This document shows, piece by piece, positions 12,463 through 26,535 of a DNA stretch of 64,000 bases. A program made the position numbers and the translations under genes. The notes beneath the pieces were generated by a model. That model worked only from the letters and a program-made list of their open reading frames with translations, was not told where the DNA came from and did not search any database. The DNA lies in contig NC_087259.1 of assembly GCF_037042905.1 (NCBI RefSeq), positions 21,362,001 to 21,426,000 on the forward strand, given 5' to 3'. This DNA is from Lytechinus pictus (taxonomy: Eukaryota; Echinodermata; Echinoidea; Temnopleuroida; Toxopneustidae). Each line of letters opens with the position of its first letter. Position 1 is the first letter of the stretch.

Positions 12463-14821
12463 ATTTAAATGTGTGTAGTATACTAATAATAAAGATTATA
12501 ACAATAAACAATAAAAGTAATGAATAATAATAACAAAAATAATAGTAGTAATAATGATGATAATGAAAATTATTAATATATTGAATTTACTCCAGTGACG
12601 ATTATGCCTATTTCGTGTACTTCATATTTAGTGAAAGGCGTCTTGCAAGTTAAAATGGAAATAAAAGATACTGACACTGTCCCTATTAGTACCACTAACA
12701 TGACTATCCCATGTGGCAATGTGTTATCTTAAACATGAAGTTCATAATGATATTGATGTTATTTCAGCAGGTGGTTTATTTTATCTCAATGTTGATTAGA
12801 GAAAATCATTTTGATTAACCACCTGCCAGAAGCCAGCTTAGGCGGGGTGGGATAGGGTTGGGGGTGAGGTGTGGTGCCCAAGGTCCCGTCTGCTTGCCTT
12901 CAACATTGCAAACTTTCCTAAGTTCATTTATGGTCAATCCACTGAAAATAATGACATTAGACATAATGATTATTTACAATATCATTTATTGATAAAACAA
13001 AATATTCAATTTGACCCCTCTTTCAAAAAATGTGTGCGCGCATGAGGGTGGGCGCGTGTGTGTCTGTTTGTGCGAGGGTGTATGTATGTTTTATAATAAC
13101 TGATTTCATTGTTTTCTTTTAAGATATATATGATTCATGATTATATTAAGTTAGTGAGAAAAAAAGTGAAAATATGAAATGTAAAGTATTATATGTGATT
13201 TGAAATGTTAGATTGAAATGTTATGTAACTATTTGTTCATGAAATCAGAATAAAAACAGTATTAAAAAAAAAGTATGTTGAAAAAAAAAGGTGTGTGATT
13301 CCCGGGTGTGAGTGAATGTTTCTCCATGTTTTGTCATGTTGTGTGTGGGGGTGTGTGTGTGTGTGTGGGGGGGGGGGGTCCAGCCAATAGGAGATCGTTA
13401 TTGGTCTACTAGGAAATAAATCATCCAAATGCAATTTCATAATAACACATTTTTGTTGCTTTGTGTCTCAATACATGCATTCGAATGATGCTTTTACATG
13501 AAAATCCTCCTAAATTGGAAAATAACATGTACTGATAGCTTAATTGATGAATCGTGTTTTTTTCAAATGTTTGTTAATGAAGGTCTGTACTTTCTGTACG
13601 TGACGATTTAATTAATGTTTTTCTGTATATGCTCATCAATATCTTTGTATGAGACCAGAGACGTGAGAGGGAGATCCTGATGAGACCAACCACTCTGGCG
13701 GAAGAGGGTCTATCCAGTCCATAATTTTGATGATATATGAATAAAGTGATATAAAATTTAAATAAAAACACGATGAAAGGAACCTCTTGGGGAAATTTGT
13801 AAACAAAATTGAGCATTGGGGAGCCCCATGGTGTTGAAACCCCTCGAAACCTTAAAAAAATCCCATATTCGCTCTGCCATAGTTATTTTTTGTCTAGCTC
13901 CTAATTTGGACCACAAACACGACTAGGGGAAATACCTTGTTTTATATAGTATGCATGCATCTGGTGTGAATGAAGGATGACGTCATGATAATTATTATTT
14001 CTTCTTATTTTTTATTTTGTATAATGTTCCGCATACCCCCAGCATGGATGACCCCCCTTATTAAACGTTCCCCTGAAAAGTGTTTACCGTCAGAGCGAAG
14101 CGGCTTATATTCATCCACTCCTCCACTCCGAAATCTTGCCACGCCGTATTCGTACGATCTGAGTCTTTTAATGCGGAACCTGCGAACAAAGCTTATTATT
14201 TCCTCGAACCTAATTAACATACACATGAATATGCATATAAGGGGGCGACCCTGGGGCGTCAATTTCACTTCGATATGCACAATTATGCATATTCATGAGT
14301 AAGATTCAGGGATCGTACAGTAAGTGCGGAACGACGCAAACGAGGGCAATTATCATTCTTTATCCGGTCTCTCTCTCCCTCTCTCGCTCACTCTTCCAGA
14401 GCGAGGATCGTGTATGAGGGTGGTTTTACAACACCTTGAGGACAACGTGAAAAACAAATTTCCAAATACAGCATGCAAACAAACTGCACTAACAATCCTC
14501 CCATCATGTGTGGATGGGCGTTTCCAAAGGCCAAAGACATTACCAATATGAACGTGAACGCCGTGTTATAATATTCAGTCTGATGTGTAATTCATTGACT
14601 CTCCGAGATGTTACGCGATACTCATCCACGGTCGATTTTTAGACAAGGTTTATTCAGTTCCGAACATCATTCGTAAAAAAAGGAAAATATATATCTTAAT
14701 TCTTATCATTAAAAAATGGTTTAAAGGTCAATGGTGGCTACATAGTCTCCATTTTTGTTATAAGCTGTCATTGCATCGGCCTTACATCTAAGCATGGACC
14801 TACAGGTCCATGATCTATATA
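12463..14821. other. Non-coding spacer with simple repeats and a GC-richer patch
   Basis: Contains an inverted pair AGCAGGTGGTT/AACCACCTGC (12768-12830), GT-rich runs at 13030-13090 and 13340-13378 ending in G13, and a less AT-rich patch at 14030-14560 with several ATGCATAT/ATGAATATGCAT octamer-like sites (14225-14300). The patch might be regulatory or a relic. No exon is recognised. Confidence 0.4.
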
Positions 14822-15039
14822 CACAGTAAAAACGCTGTTTAAGATTTTATACATTGCTGTTTACTATATGAACCTTACAGTATTTGTTTAACCGTTTAAA
14901 CAATCATGTATAATTTATTGAAAATTAGATATTGAAAATTAAACTTTGTTGCTTAAGATTTAAACAGTTGTTTAAACTGTTTAAACAATTGCTGTAAGGT
15001 TCATATATTAAACAGCGTTGTATATTTTTTTTTACTGTG
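14822..15039. mobile_element. TA-flanked MITE (Tc1/mariner-like ends)
   Basis: 218 bp with ends CACAGTAAAAA and TTTTTACTGTG, flanked by TA on both sides (14820-14821, 15040-15041). Inner inverted segments ATATGAACCTTACAG (14866-14880) and CTGTAAGGTTCATAT (14992-15006) and repeated GTTTAAAC motifs fold it on itself. TA duplication fits Tc1/mariner. A second diverged copy lies at 60981-61215. Confidence 0.8.
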
Positions 15040-15041
15040 TA

Positions 15042-16002
15042 AGCGAGTCTGGGATAGAGAGGGGGGGGGGGGGAGAGGGAGATGGAGGGGGTTGGAGAGA
15101 AAGAAGGAGGGAAAGGAGGCAAAGGACTAGAATAATTTCAGCGCGCCAAATATTAAATAATGCAGGTCAAGAGTGAAAAAAATATATATATGGGGATCGA
15201 GCCAGATTAATCCACTATCATGATAAGCTAGGAGAGAACAATACTGCCATAGACATGCATTTTCTACAACAGTGACACTGTCATGGAATCATTGTTTTGC
15301 CCAAATCATATGAAATACAAGTCCTCTCATCAGATTAATTCTTTCTAACAACGGCACCGAATCTTTTAAATTGAACTATGGTGATCGATGTCACATTATG
15401 ACCCATTCCATATTCGCAGAATCAAGGAATACCATATACACCATGACACACCACTTCTGATTTTCGAGAGTAGGATGAAAAGTGGGAGGGGTAGTTTTTG
15501 CTTTGGTTAGTAGCAATGGGTTCATCGATAGTCCAGCCGGGAAATTGTTAATGAGTAAGAACAAAAAGACATTTAATTTAGGGCCTATATTGTATTGCCA
15601 ATTGACCAGACATTCCCAATAGCAATCCATGCGTATTTTGTTTTCTAAAAACACAATTCTGCTATTTGTACATAGACATACTAGACGGATCAGTCCCAAA
15701 TAGACCGAGAGCTGTACGTAGCCTATCTTCTCCAGAAATTCAGAAAAAAACGATGCTTGATTTCCTCATTCCTCTCAATGTCCTCGTAATGGTATCTCAT
15801 CAAGGAAGGAAAATGGATTTAAAAATAAGTAATCCATCGGTTATAATTCGATGTCACATACAATGACATTCAGACAACAACATCACAATTTTGATATATT
15901 TTACAAATACATGTAAATTTGTTTAGAATGTGTCATTATCTTCCAAAGTATTTTACACAATGGCCTATACTAAACATCAGTTGCAATATAACAACAACAA
16001 CG
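15042..16002. other. Non-coding spacer with purine-rich patch
   Basis: A G-run followed by GA-rich sequence lies at 15060-15125. The rest has no recognised feature. Confidence 0.4.
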
Positions 16003-16051
<49 letters not shown>

Positions 16052-16067
16052 GTACTACTACTACTAG

Positions 16068-16100
<33 letters not shown>

Positions 16101-16155
16101 TACTACTACTACTACTTCTTCTTCTACTACCACCACTGTTACCACTACTACTAGT
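16003..16155. repeat. (ACT)n microsatellite
   Basis: ACT/TAC triplets with a few AGT, TTC and ACC interruptions. It creates a spurious poly-Thr/poly-Val open frame on either strand. Confidence 0.95.
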
Positions 16156-17361
16156 TATGAATACATTCAGGTCTTTAATTGCGAAACCTAGGCCTTTATA
16201 TTTTTATCCATCACTTCCTCCTCCCTCTTTTTATTCTTTAAATTATCTACTTTTCTCCTTTGTTCTTATGTGTGTTATTTTTCAATTTTTATTTCTGGTT
16301 CTGCCATTCTCCTCTTCATCAAATTTCTTTAAATTCTTCATTTTCTTCTACTTTAATATTTCGTTGGTTGGTTCGTTCTTCTTCTTCTTCTCCCTCTTCT
16401 TCTCCCTTATACATTTCTTTCAAGTTCAACCTTTTTTCTTCGTTCGTTTCACTATTGACCTACAATAGTAATTGGATTTATCGTCTATGAATATTTTCAC
16501 CTTTGATTTTCTCGTAATCCCAGTCTTCCCAGAAATAGAGTGTGTGTGTATGTGTGTATGTGTGAGGGAGAGGGGGGGGGGGTAGCAGCACCCCCAACAT
16601 TTCCTTGGAGGTGCTGCGTGTATCATTCTCTATAGGCAGCACATCCAGGTATTCTGGATGTGTAAAAATGGAGAAAAGTAACCACAATGATCTTCACATT
16701 TCTCTGGACCAATTTGATCTCCATTTTTTTTTAATAGTGAAAACCCTTTATTTTTTAGCTTTTCAAATTTCTCGGAGCCAATTTGATTTTCATTTTTTAT
16801 TGAAAATATATATTTTTTTGCTTTTTAAATTTACACCATCACCCTCAGTATAAAAAAATCGTTCCCAATGCCCTGATAGGTATTATGCATAAATAAATAA
16901 TTTACTTATTTGAACATTCGAATAAGGAGTAATGATGAGGCGAGCTTCTAAATCGTTTATATGCCTATAGGCATATGTACATGTTCCTTTTTACAGGAAC
17001 CTTAGGCTTTTGTCTTTAGTCTTTTAATTCCTCCTCAAGAAAAGGATAATGTGAAAAAGATCTTATTGCATGTGCACATAAGGACACTTTGAACATGATA
17101 TGAAAAAAATACAAGGTTCTTATTATACTATAGTTACAAGTGCGCCTAATTCATGCATCGACATAAGATCACGCTGGAATGATAGAAAGTGAAAATTCTC
17201 GAGCCATATTTAAAACCTTTGACGAAAACTGAAAGGAAAATACGATATGATACAAATGAAGAGATCGAAAATGAAGAAATGAGGTGTGCCAACGCTTGAT
17301 AAATTGCAATTCGTAAACAACTCTACTACGAGGAAGTTGAAAAAAAAACCAAGCTGTGCAT
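16156..17361. other. Non-coding DNA upstream of actin gene 1
   Basis: Pyrimidine-rich T/C tract 16200-16450, a GT run with G11 at about 16541-16582, then two short hairpins (CAGCACC...GGTGCTG at about 16586-16617 and ACATCCAG...CTGGATGT at about 16637-16661). No exon is recognised. Confidence 0.4.
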
Positions 17362-17460
17362 GTGTATTGGCGACCTTTAAATCGGCCACTTGTGCGAATG
17401 CATTCGAGGAAAAAAAACGCCGGGTATTTTTCTGAGGCGATCCCTGATAAGGATATTAAT
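17362..17460 (+). promoter_or_regulatory. Upstream promoter block of actin gene 1 shared with gene 3
   Basis: A GTGTATT-GACCTTTAAA segment (17362-17380, CArG-like) is followed by AAAACGCCGGGT, TTTCTGAGGCGA and GATAAGGATATTAAT (17414-17460). The same segments in the same order lie at 46082-46199 upstream of actin gene 3. The rest of this region differs, so the block looks selectively kept. GATAAGG is a GATA-type core; factor assignment is inference. Confidence 0.6.
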
Positions 17461-17495
17461 GAATGCGCCGAGGCATACGATGCGTCTAAATTTCT

Positions 17496-17505
17496 CCTTA
17501 TATGG
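17496..17505 (+). promoter_or_regulatory. CArG box / serum response element (actin gene 1)
   Basis: CCTTATATGG is a perfect CC(A/T)6GG. SRF binding to CArG boxes is established for actin promoters. It lies 34 bp upstream of the TATA-like box, and an identical box lies at almost the same spacing in gene 3. Confidence 0.8.
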
Positions 17506-17539
17506 TCAAATATGTTTCACGTACTATAGCGGTCATTAT

Positions 17540-17546
17540 TATAATA
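17540..17546 (+). promoter_or_regulatory. TATA-like box (actin gene 1)
   Basis: TATAATA inside GGTCATTATTATAATAC, a segment conserved in gene 3. The start of transcription is inferred about 30 bp downstream, near TCATTTC at 17571. Confidence 0.65.
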
Positions 17547-17570
17547 CTTGCTTGCTTCTTCATCTGAGCA

Positions 17571-17633
17571 TCATTTCAACCTCGAACCAGCAAACTCACA
17601 GGTGGTGTAACCTATTCTCTCTCTCTCTTTTCG
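17571..17633 (+). other. Actin gene 1 non-coding exon 1 (5' UTR)
   Basis: The segment GCATCATTTCAACCT and CTCACAGGTGGTG are shared with gene 3 exon 1, and the exon ends TTTTCG|GTAAGTC, a strong donor also matched in gene 3. The 5' edge is inferred from the TATA box. The following intron runs 17634-19254 (1,621 bp) and ends TTTCTTTCCAG. Confidence 0.65.
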
Positions 17634-18018
17634 GTAAGTCTTGTGAGAATTTCCTACAATTTCCTTAGCCCTGTTAGAGGATGTTATTTTACTCACATCG
17701 CATTGCATAGGACTTGGGCAATTTGATGTCGGCGCCAGTCAGTGGTTATTCCTTATTTGGATATTGTACTTCGATATTTGGTGTGCTGTGCTTCATAGTG
17801 CAGTGTCTGTGACGGTTAACGTTGAAGACTTTTATATACAATGTTATTTATGTATCTGCTCACATGAGCATTTTTTGAAAAAATGTGTTTTATGAGTATG
17901 TCTTGTAAGAAATGTTTTACAGTTAAATGACATGTCTAACTTACGTTTCTATAAGTAATTTGAATTGGAGCTAGAATTTTGCCGGGGTTTTCTCCTAAAC
18001 TCCCCGGCACGACATGTG

Positions 18019-18057
18019 GGGACACCTGTTCGATGCGAGCAGAAGTGCCACGCCTCC
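18019..18057 (+). promoter_or_regulatory. Conserved intronic block A in the actin gene 1 leader intron
   Basis: GGACACCTGTTC followed after about 16 bp by TGCCACGCCT also occurs at 46706-46740 in the leader intron of actin gene 3, in the same order. It contains an E-box-like CACCTG and a CACGCC core. A regulatory role is inferred from selective conservation. Confidence 0.5.
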
Positions 18058-18905
18058 TCAATGCATATCATTGTGCACGCTTCCACGCGCACAGCCATTC
18101 GAAGGTTTGCCGCTGCCGGCAAATTCGGAACACTGCATTTTGAGATCTTTTTTTTAAATCTGTTGAATTTTCAATCGTAAACCTGAATAATTGTGAATCT
18201 TTTCATTCTTTGTGGGAAGATAAAATTTTGCGGAAATATATGTAAATGTTACTTCCTCGTTGGATAGGGTGTGGCACTTACGTGGCTGTGTTCTCAAGTA
18301 GAAATACCATATGAAATCACTTCGTGTACTTGGGAGAAACATTGAAGACCTAATATTTTAAGAATTATTTACGACTGTTGCACATGTAATTTTATAAATT
18401 TTTTGAACGAAATATTTTGATATTTATTGAAATTTAAATCATATTGTGTTATATCCATGCAAGTTTATTATATACCCTGGCTTTAGCTGGCACTTTGAAT
18501 TTGATCGCACTTTATTTCCGTCTTGTACTTTTGTAGCTGAAGTTTGTATTGTGTAGAGATGCATGAATATATATACATTATATATATATATTTTGATTCA
18601 CTTGTAACGATTAATACTAATAGTTAAAAAATTTGTGGGCCTTAGGTTTGTATTGACTAGACATGCATTTTGACCATAATTAAGACATTCCCAATTTATT
18701 CAATGTAGGCTTAGTGCATTATCAAATCAAAAGCTTTCCTAAATATAAATTCTTTCAGGTTTATAACTTGCTAATTTGTTAGAGCTAACAAGTAATAACA
18801 TTATAAAAAAGTGCATCTACATATACGCATTGCAAAGCCGATTTCAAATTCCCTCGATCCCTTTCTGGGCAGTTGGAAGCTGGGTTAGAAGGCGATCCCC
18901 GAACC

Positions 18906-18983
18906 ATTTGCATGCATAAGTAGTTTCGCAAGGAGGTCATTCATAAATTTCATCGTGCACAGACGGACGAGGGGCGTGGCATG
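18906..18983 (+). promoter_or_regulatory. Conserved intronic block B in the actin gene 1 leader intron
   Basis: Three segments in fixed order: TTTGCATGCATAA (octamer-like), GGAGGTCATTCATAAATTTC and GGCGTGGCATG. All three recur at 47876-47943 in the gene 3 leader intron with slightly different spacing. The surrounding intron is not alignable by eye, so this looks like an intronic enhancer or a second promoter element. Confidence 0.6.
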
Positions 18984-19268
18984 AGAATCATTCAAATACG
19001 CACGCCCAGTGTAGTAGTGCGCATGCGCGAGCCACCTGTTCGCTGTGCTCAGGTGGTGGACGCGTGGCATGTTATGAGCACGTGGGTCCCTGGGATTGGC
19101 GTCTCAGCTCCAATGAATTGGGAATTTATCAAAGTGTCCATTATTTGAAGTTATCAATGTTGATTATAGTTCATGATTTTACCTTTCCTTTACAAGGAGT
19201 TACATTACGCTATTCATAAGTTAACCTTTCCTATTTTCTTTTTTTTCTTTCCAGAGAAATAAAAATAA

Positions 19269-20893
<1,625 letters not shown>

Positions 20894-21625
20894 ACAACTC
20901 ATTTTTGTTTTTCTTCTGTTGAGCACAATAACGAACTCCTGGGGTGGGTTAAGTGGGTCACCTTTATCAAATGGGAAAATTCTGGAACAGTTGGGTTGAT
21001 CAGGAATTATCTAGCTATCCATCCCCGATAATAGTCGCATCATGGCTATCGATTGCTCAAACACTTGACATATTATGGCGATTTCTTTGCCCATACTGGT
21101 GACCACTTTACCAATTTGTTAAAATAAAAACAAATAGGTCCTGAACCTGCCTCAACTTAGGCAAAGTAAAGAGAGAGAAATATTGTGAGAAAAGGTTGAC
21201 ATTATCTTCTGGTTCTGAGGTTGGCAATGAGGATAAAAATCAACATCCAAACTTATTCTAACTTGATAAAAAAATAGTTCCCTTTTAGTCCAACAATTTT
21301 TTGTTCTACTAAAATTTCTTTGAGCCAATCTGTGATTCTACGGAATAACATTCTTGCAAAAGCACACGATTTTGTATCTTTATATTTATAAGTAAATTGC
21401 TTTAGAGAAACTTATGATTGCATTATAATCTTGGAAAGAAATCTTAAAGAGAATAATCTATGATACATAATGATAAAAATGCGCGTTCAACTTGGATCAT
21501 GCATATTTTTGTTTGATATGTACACTGTATATATTTTGTAACTCTAAAAAAATATGAAAAAAAAAGAAACACAACTGCAGTTCTCAATAGAGAATGCAAT
21601 AAAAAAGCAGTACTAAGTATGCATT
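20894..21625 (+). terminator. Actin gene 1 3' UTR and poly(A) signal
   Basis: AATAAA at 21598-21603 is the best poly(A) signal, with TGTATATATTTTGTAA shortly before it. The same TGTATATATT stretch precedes the signals of genes 2 and 3, but the rest of this UTR is unlike theirs. An AATAAA-like site at about 21124 could serve as an earlier alternative. Confidence 0.5.
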
Positions 21626-22285
21626 ATTACGGATTCAATACTCGTTCTTTTCTCGTGTGTTTTAATTGTATGTATATTAGTTTAGTGAACTGATGTATGT
21701 GGTGAATTATTTAGCTTATGCCAGACTCTATCAATGTTTGTGAGTTTACTCTGAATGACGAGGAGTTGGAATAGATCGGCTGTCGATAAGTTACCAGTTC
21801 ATACTTAGATTAAAGTCTCATATGATTTACTTTTCAAGATCAAATCTAAATCTAGACTGGTAATTGATTATACAGCCGATCTGGGATTTAAAAACGCAAC
21901 TCGATGTGTTTGGTATATGTAACAGTGCGTGGTGGCAACTTGGTCTTGAAGTTTTGTCAATTTGATGGTGATGCATGACTTGATAGTGTTTGATTATTTC
22001 ATGATGGGCACTGATATTGACTGATTATGATTATAGTATATGGTGATTGGCACTGATCGATTGAGCACGAAACAAACTGAGATTTTCATACTTTGTAATT
22101 TTCTTCAGCAAAATTGGTCCTACGCTCTTATCGTATATAATCTTACACCATATTATATCCCCCTTTTTATTTCTATTACTGATTTTCATGATCACAAATT
22201 CTTTTCTGTCAGAACAGTTATTTATTCCCCTTTTGAAATTTGTTGGTTATTTTCAAGTTTATTTCAGGAAAGATGAAGTGTGTTA
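21626..22285. other. Non-coding spacer
   Basis: AT-rich, with repeated TTGATGGTG/GATTGGCACTGAT-like phrases but no gene or defined repeat. Confidence 0.4.
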
Positions 22286-23512
22286 CTGTTTATTTATTTA
22301 TTTATTAACAATATTTCAACAGGATACCCAATCAACATAAAAATTGCTCTCCCTTGGGGTCCTGCATATTAAAAAAACAATCACAATACATCTTGTTATA
22401 CATAGTAAAATTAACATGAGAAAATGTACATACATTATGATAGAACATAATAGTTGAAGTCAAATATAAACGAAACTATAAATAACTATTAACTACGCAC
22501 ATCATTAGAAAGAAGGGTCTGTACATAGAACATAATAATCGAAATTGACATCGGAGATATCTACTATTGGAAAAAAGCTGCAACTGGATTTAAAGGTTAT
22601 CTTTTAAATATTTGTTACAAATTGAGAGGGAATTTATGTTTTGAGATTCAGGTTGAAGACTATTCCATAATGAGACGGCTTGATAATGAAATGAGTGTTT
22701 GAATGATTCAATATGACATTTGGGGAAGTGTAACTTATTTTGTGAGGAACTTCTTGTACAGTGTGAGTGAATTTCTTTTCTAAAAGTAAATAGTTTGGAC
22801 AGACATGTGGGAGCAATACTTTTCATACATTTGAACATTAAAATCAATCTGAAAATACGAACTCTTAACTTCAAATCTTTTCCAATCTAAGAGGGCAAAT
22901 CAATTTTCCGAAGGGGTCAAGAAATTGGCATTTAAAATAATCCTTGCAGCTCTTTTCTGTAATTTATTTAATCTTTCGGTATCTTCTTTGAATTTATCCC
23001 CCCAGACAATACAACAATAATCTAGAATTGGCAAAACCATAGCATTATATAGAGTGAGTAAAGTATTTTCATTGACACAACCTTTTAACCTTCGGAGGAT
23101 ACCCAACTTCCTGCTAACGTTATTGGCTACTTTAGATACATGTTCTTTCCATGATAATTCATTATCAATAAGTATACCTAAACATTCAAAGGATTGGACT
23201 TGTATGATCTGGTGACCATTACAAATTATTTTTAACTGAGATTCATTGGAATAAATAGAGTTTGCAAGTCGAACATGTGTACCAATAATCATACATTTAG
23301 TTTTTTTCATAATTCATCATCATACGGTTATCTTCTAACCAGCAGGCTATATTTTCTAAATCCAATTGTAATTTATTTTGTATTTCAGCTAAACTATCAC
23401 CTTCGGCATAAATAGATGTATCGTCTGCGTACATAACTATTTTGGAGTGTTTCAATACATTAGGCATATCATTTATAAATATGGAAAATAATTTTGGGCC
23501 CAATATGGACGG
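22286..23512 (-). pseudogene. 5'-truncated LINE (APE-type non-LTR retrotransposon), dead
   Basis: The minus strand from 23512 starts inside the reverse transcriptase at SILGPKLFSIFINDMP and includes the catalytic motif YADD (about 23420-23435). The thumb follows, with FECLGILIDNELSWKEHV, and then the C-terminal LYNAMVLPILDYCCIVWGD segment. The reading frame shifts near 23300-23310, meets a TGA near 22905 and shifts again near 22820. It ends KYLKDNL at about 22588. A 3' UTR with CAGGACCCCAAGGGAGAG follows, then an (AATA)n tail at 22290-22305. The endonuclease and the first RT motifs are missing, so the copy arrived 5'-truncated. CR1/Jockey-group affinity is likely; the clade is not determined. 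Confidence 0.88.
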
Positions 23513-25320
23513 TGATCAGTGATGTTGATGGTGAAGGGTGGTGATAGTGTTCTGCACTGGTGAAGATAACATTGAAGAGGGGATAAAAAAGGACATTTAG
23601 TTTTTCATATACATTTAACATATTCCAGACAGAAAATAATGTTTAAATGAGTAATCGAGAAAACACTCAAAATATAAAAATGATATAGTAACGGACAGCT
23701 ATAACCATTGATGTACAGAGGGTGGGGGGGGGGGGGGGGGGGCGCCTCGGGACCATGACCCCCCCCCCCGAAAAAAGCTTTTCAACCAAGAAAAAGCAAA
23801 CGAAAAGGGGTTGATATATGCTGAATATTCTGTCCAAATATATTACAATTAGATTTTTGTATAAAAAGGTAGATTTGCTCGCTCGCAGATTTTTAAATTG
23901 TTCCATACGCCATGTCTATCCCACAACGCTTAAATTTTTGGCTTATTACTCTACTGACTATAATAGCGGAAAATATTTAATATGTTTCAATATTTAGGGA
24001 AAGCAGGTATGCATAAATAGGGTGAACAGATGGAATGTCACAATTTCTTTTTTCTAACCATTTCTTATCATTATGCGCCCCCCCCCCCCCTTGGAAAAAA
24101 AAACAGGTTGCGGCAATGAAGGTTATCTTAGACATTAAATCAGCAGTCTTTATTCTCGGAGGGCAAAATTTGAATAAACATTAAATAATTTTATAAAGTA
24201 AAAACAATAGTTGGCATTAATATTTATGAAAACATGCTTATTATTCGTATCACCGAAATAATTCAAACCTTTAAAATGAAATAACATCTGTTCAGATCAC
24301 ACTATTTTATTTTCAGCCTGGAGTACACACTTTAAGCATAATTTGTTACTAATCATATACATTGTATAGACCTATATCATCATGTAAATTAAATTTGATA
24401 TAAGCACATATATCTCATTAATCTTATATTTTGTCGGATTGCCGGCTGCCCTCAACAAAATTCCACAAAATATTTATTTTTTCCTCAATTTCATCGCTTT
24501 CCCTAATTGTCTGGCCACTTTGTTGCGTATCAAATTTGTAACAAAATAATTATATTGAATTTATTTAGATTTTCCCAAAACAGTTCCCCGAATAATGTTT
24601 GTCACACTGTGTAGCGAACTATACACAATTACCTTCCTTAAAAGGAAATAAGTCCATCATAATTATCGAGACCCAAGATGTTTTTTGTTTAAAAGTCTGT
24701 CTTTTCATCTCGTAGACTATCTGTGTCTTGGGCTACAGATGGCGCCCGTTTCCAAAAGAGAATGGAAGAGCAGACATCATGGACATGAAGGAGATATATG
24801 TTGCGTTACCCCCCCCCCCCCCCCGAGTGCATGCAAATCGATTCCTAGGGATTGTGCAGAAATGATGTTTAGATTTATTTTGATAAATATTGTGATTTTA
24901 AAAAGTTCATGGCTGCATAATGGACACTCTAAATGAATTGAGATTGGTGAATAATATTGTTTTGGAAATTGAAAAAAAAAGGAAAAAAATTAAGAAGAAA
25001 AGGGCAATAATCTGAATTAAAAGAAAAGTCATCCCGAAGAGTTGCTGTGCAAAATCTCACAGGACACAGGGGAGTGTCATTACGAAAAATAGTTCTCATT
25101 TTCAAGATTCTAATAATTTTCGCTTCTTAAAGTGAAACAGCACCAACCACAGCAAACATAAACTACACATCTATAATTTTATAATTTTGCCTGTAAATCG
25201 TTCGATTTTCAATCAAGGTAAGCTCGGCAAAAATCTCCGACACTACAATAAGCTATATAATACAGAGATTCCTTCTGAAAATCTTGTGACTCTAGTTGAC
25301 ATCTGTAATAAAATGCAGTA
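23513..25320. other. Non-coding spacer with G/C homopolymers
   Basis: G19-like run and C11 run at about 23722-23770, C run at 24078-24090 and C14 at about 24810-24825. Low-complexity open frames nearby are artefacts. No gene is supported. Confidence 0.4.
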
Positions 25321-25545
25321 GGATACTGACATACAATTTTAAATATACCTGTGCAACAAACATGACGAAGCGGGTGCTGAAAGAAGTTGCATTTCTCCCA
25401 ATTTCTGCTATTATCTCTCTCTCAGCCCGGTAAGGATACGGACATAAAATTTTAAATATACGTATGCAAAAAACATGACGAAGCGGATGCTGAAAAAAGT
25501 TGTATTTCTCCCAATTCGGCTATTATCTCTCCCTCTCAGCTGGCC
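25321..25545. repeat. Tandem duplication of a ~113-bp unit
   Basis: Two copies start at 25321 and 25434 with GGATAC-GACATA. Both continue AATTTTAAATATAC, ACATGACGAAGCGG, GTTG-ATTTCTCCCAATT and CTATTATCTCTC. They differ by scattered substitutions. No coding content is seen. Confidence 0.85.
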
Positions 25546-26410
25546 ACGCGAGGGGAAATAAGTGCATGCGTGTGAGTGCGCGTGTGTGTGCGTAAGTCTT
25601 GCCCGTGGTAGTTTGTTAGCGTGTATTCTGGTACCCTAAATTGGAGCAGGGAAGTGTTAATACTTAATTTATTATAAAGCATAAATATTTTTCTTTAAAA
25701 TGCCACAAAAGCTTTTTCGATATTGTTTCTTATATTCTGAAGAGCAAATAGGTACATGACAGCCTGGTATTTTGAGATGTAGAATTAATGGTGCCCCATG
25801 TCTGCACATCCATTTATACACACTTGATACACACTTTTGATGAGAATGGCTACTTTAAGGCCTCGCTGAATGCCAGAAAATTAATATAAAATTTTACCAT
25901 TTCGACTCGGATTTTGAATGATTTAATGTGTAAAATGATCACTACTGCAACTTGTTTTTTTTCCAAGGAGTACATATAATACACACGTGTATGAAAATAT
26001 TGAATAATTATGATTTCATCAAGGGAAAGGGAGTGGGGGCATAACATCATCAGGCCACCAACTGCATATCCATGACGAACTGTTTTCATAAAATATTGCT
26101 AAACTTAAAATTTCAATAGCTTTATTATTTGTTATCGGAATTAAACTTTTCATAGTTTTGTTTGAGAAATTATTCTGATTATTTAGATATGAATATTTTC
26201 AGTCCGGAATATCCCTGCCCTCTAAACTGGTTTCCATTGTGGCATTTTGAATGGCGCAAATTTGAACTTTTTCTTACAGCGCTTATTGTTTTACACTAAT
26301 TTAGCTCTAACTAAACCCTGACCGTTTAGTATACACTACAGTTAAAAATAGGTCCAGGAGTTGATCTACATTGTAAATGGAAGAGATTTTTTTACTCGAT
26401 TGCTAAGAAT
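25546..26410. other. Non-coding spacer
   Basis: A short GTGTGCG run lies near 25570-25600. Nothing else is recognised. Confidence 0.4.
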
Positions 26411-26414
26411 GCAT

Positions 26415-26535
26415 GTAAGCAAGTAACCAAGTGACCGACGGTGGAAGGTCCTTTCTGAGGGACCTGGCAATAAGGATAAGTGCCTAACCAGAGCGCACCA
26501 AGGGCATGGAATCGAACCCGGGTCAACAGATTCCG
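26415..26535 (-). mobile_element. tRNA-like SINE fragment
   Basis: On the minus strand a B-box-like CCCGGGTTCGATTCC (26508-26522) is followed by a body with GGTTAGGCACTTATCCTTATTGCCAGG and an inverted pair GGTCCCTCAGAAAGGACC. The A box is not clear, so this is the 3' part of a tRNA-derived SINE. It differs from the SINE near 6 kb. Confidence 0.55.

Noticed and set aside
15919-16191. Poly-threonine/poly-valine open frames
   Set aside because: They are translations of an ACT microsatellite.
16586-16661. Two adjacent hairpins as microRNA precursors
   Set aside because: The stems are only 7-9 bp, too short for a miRNA precursor.
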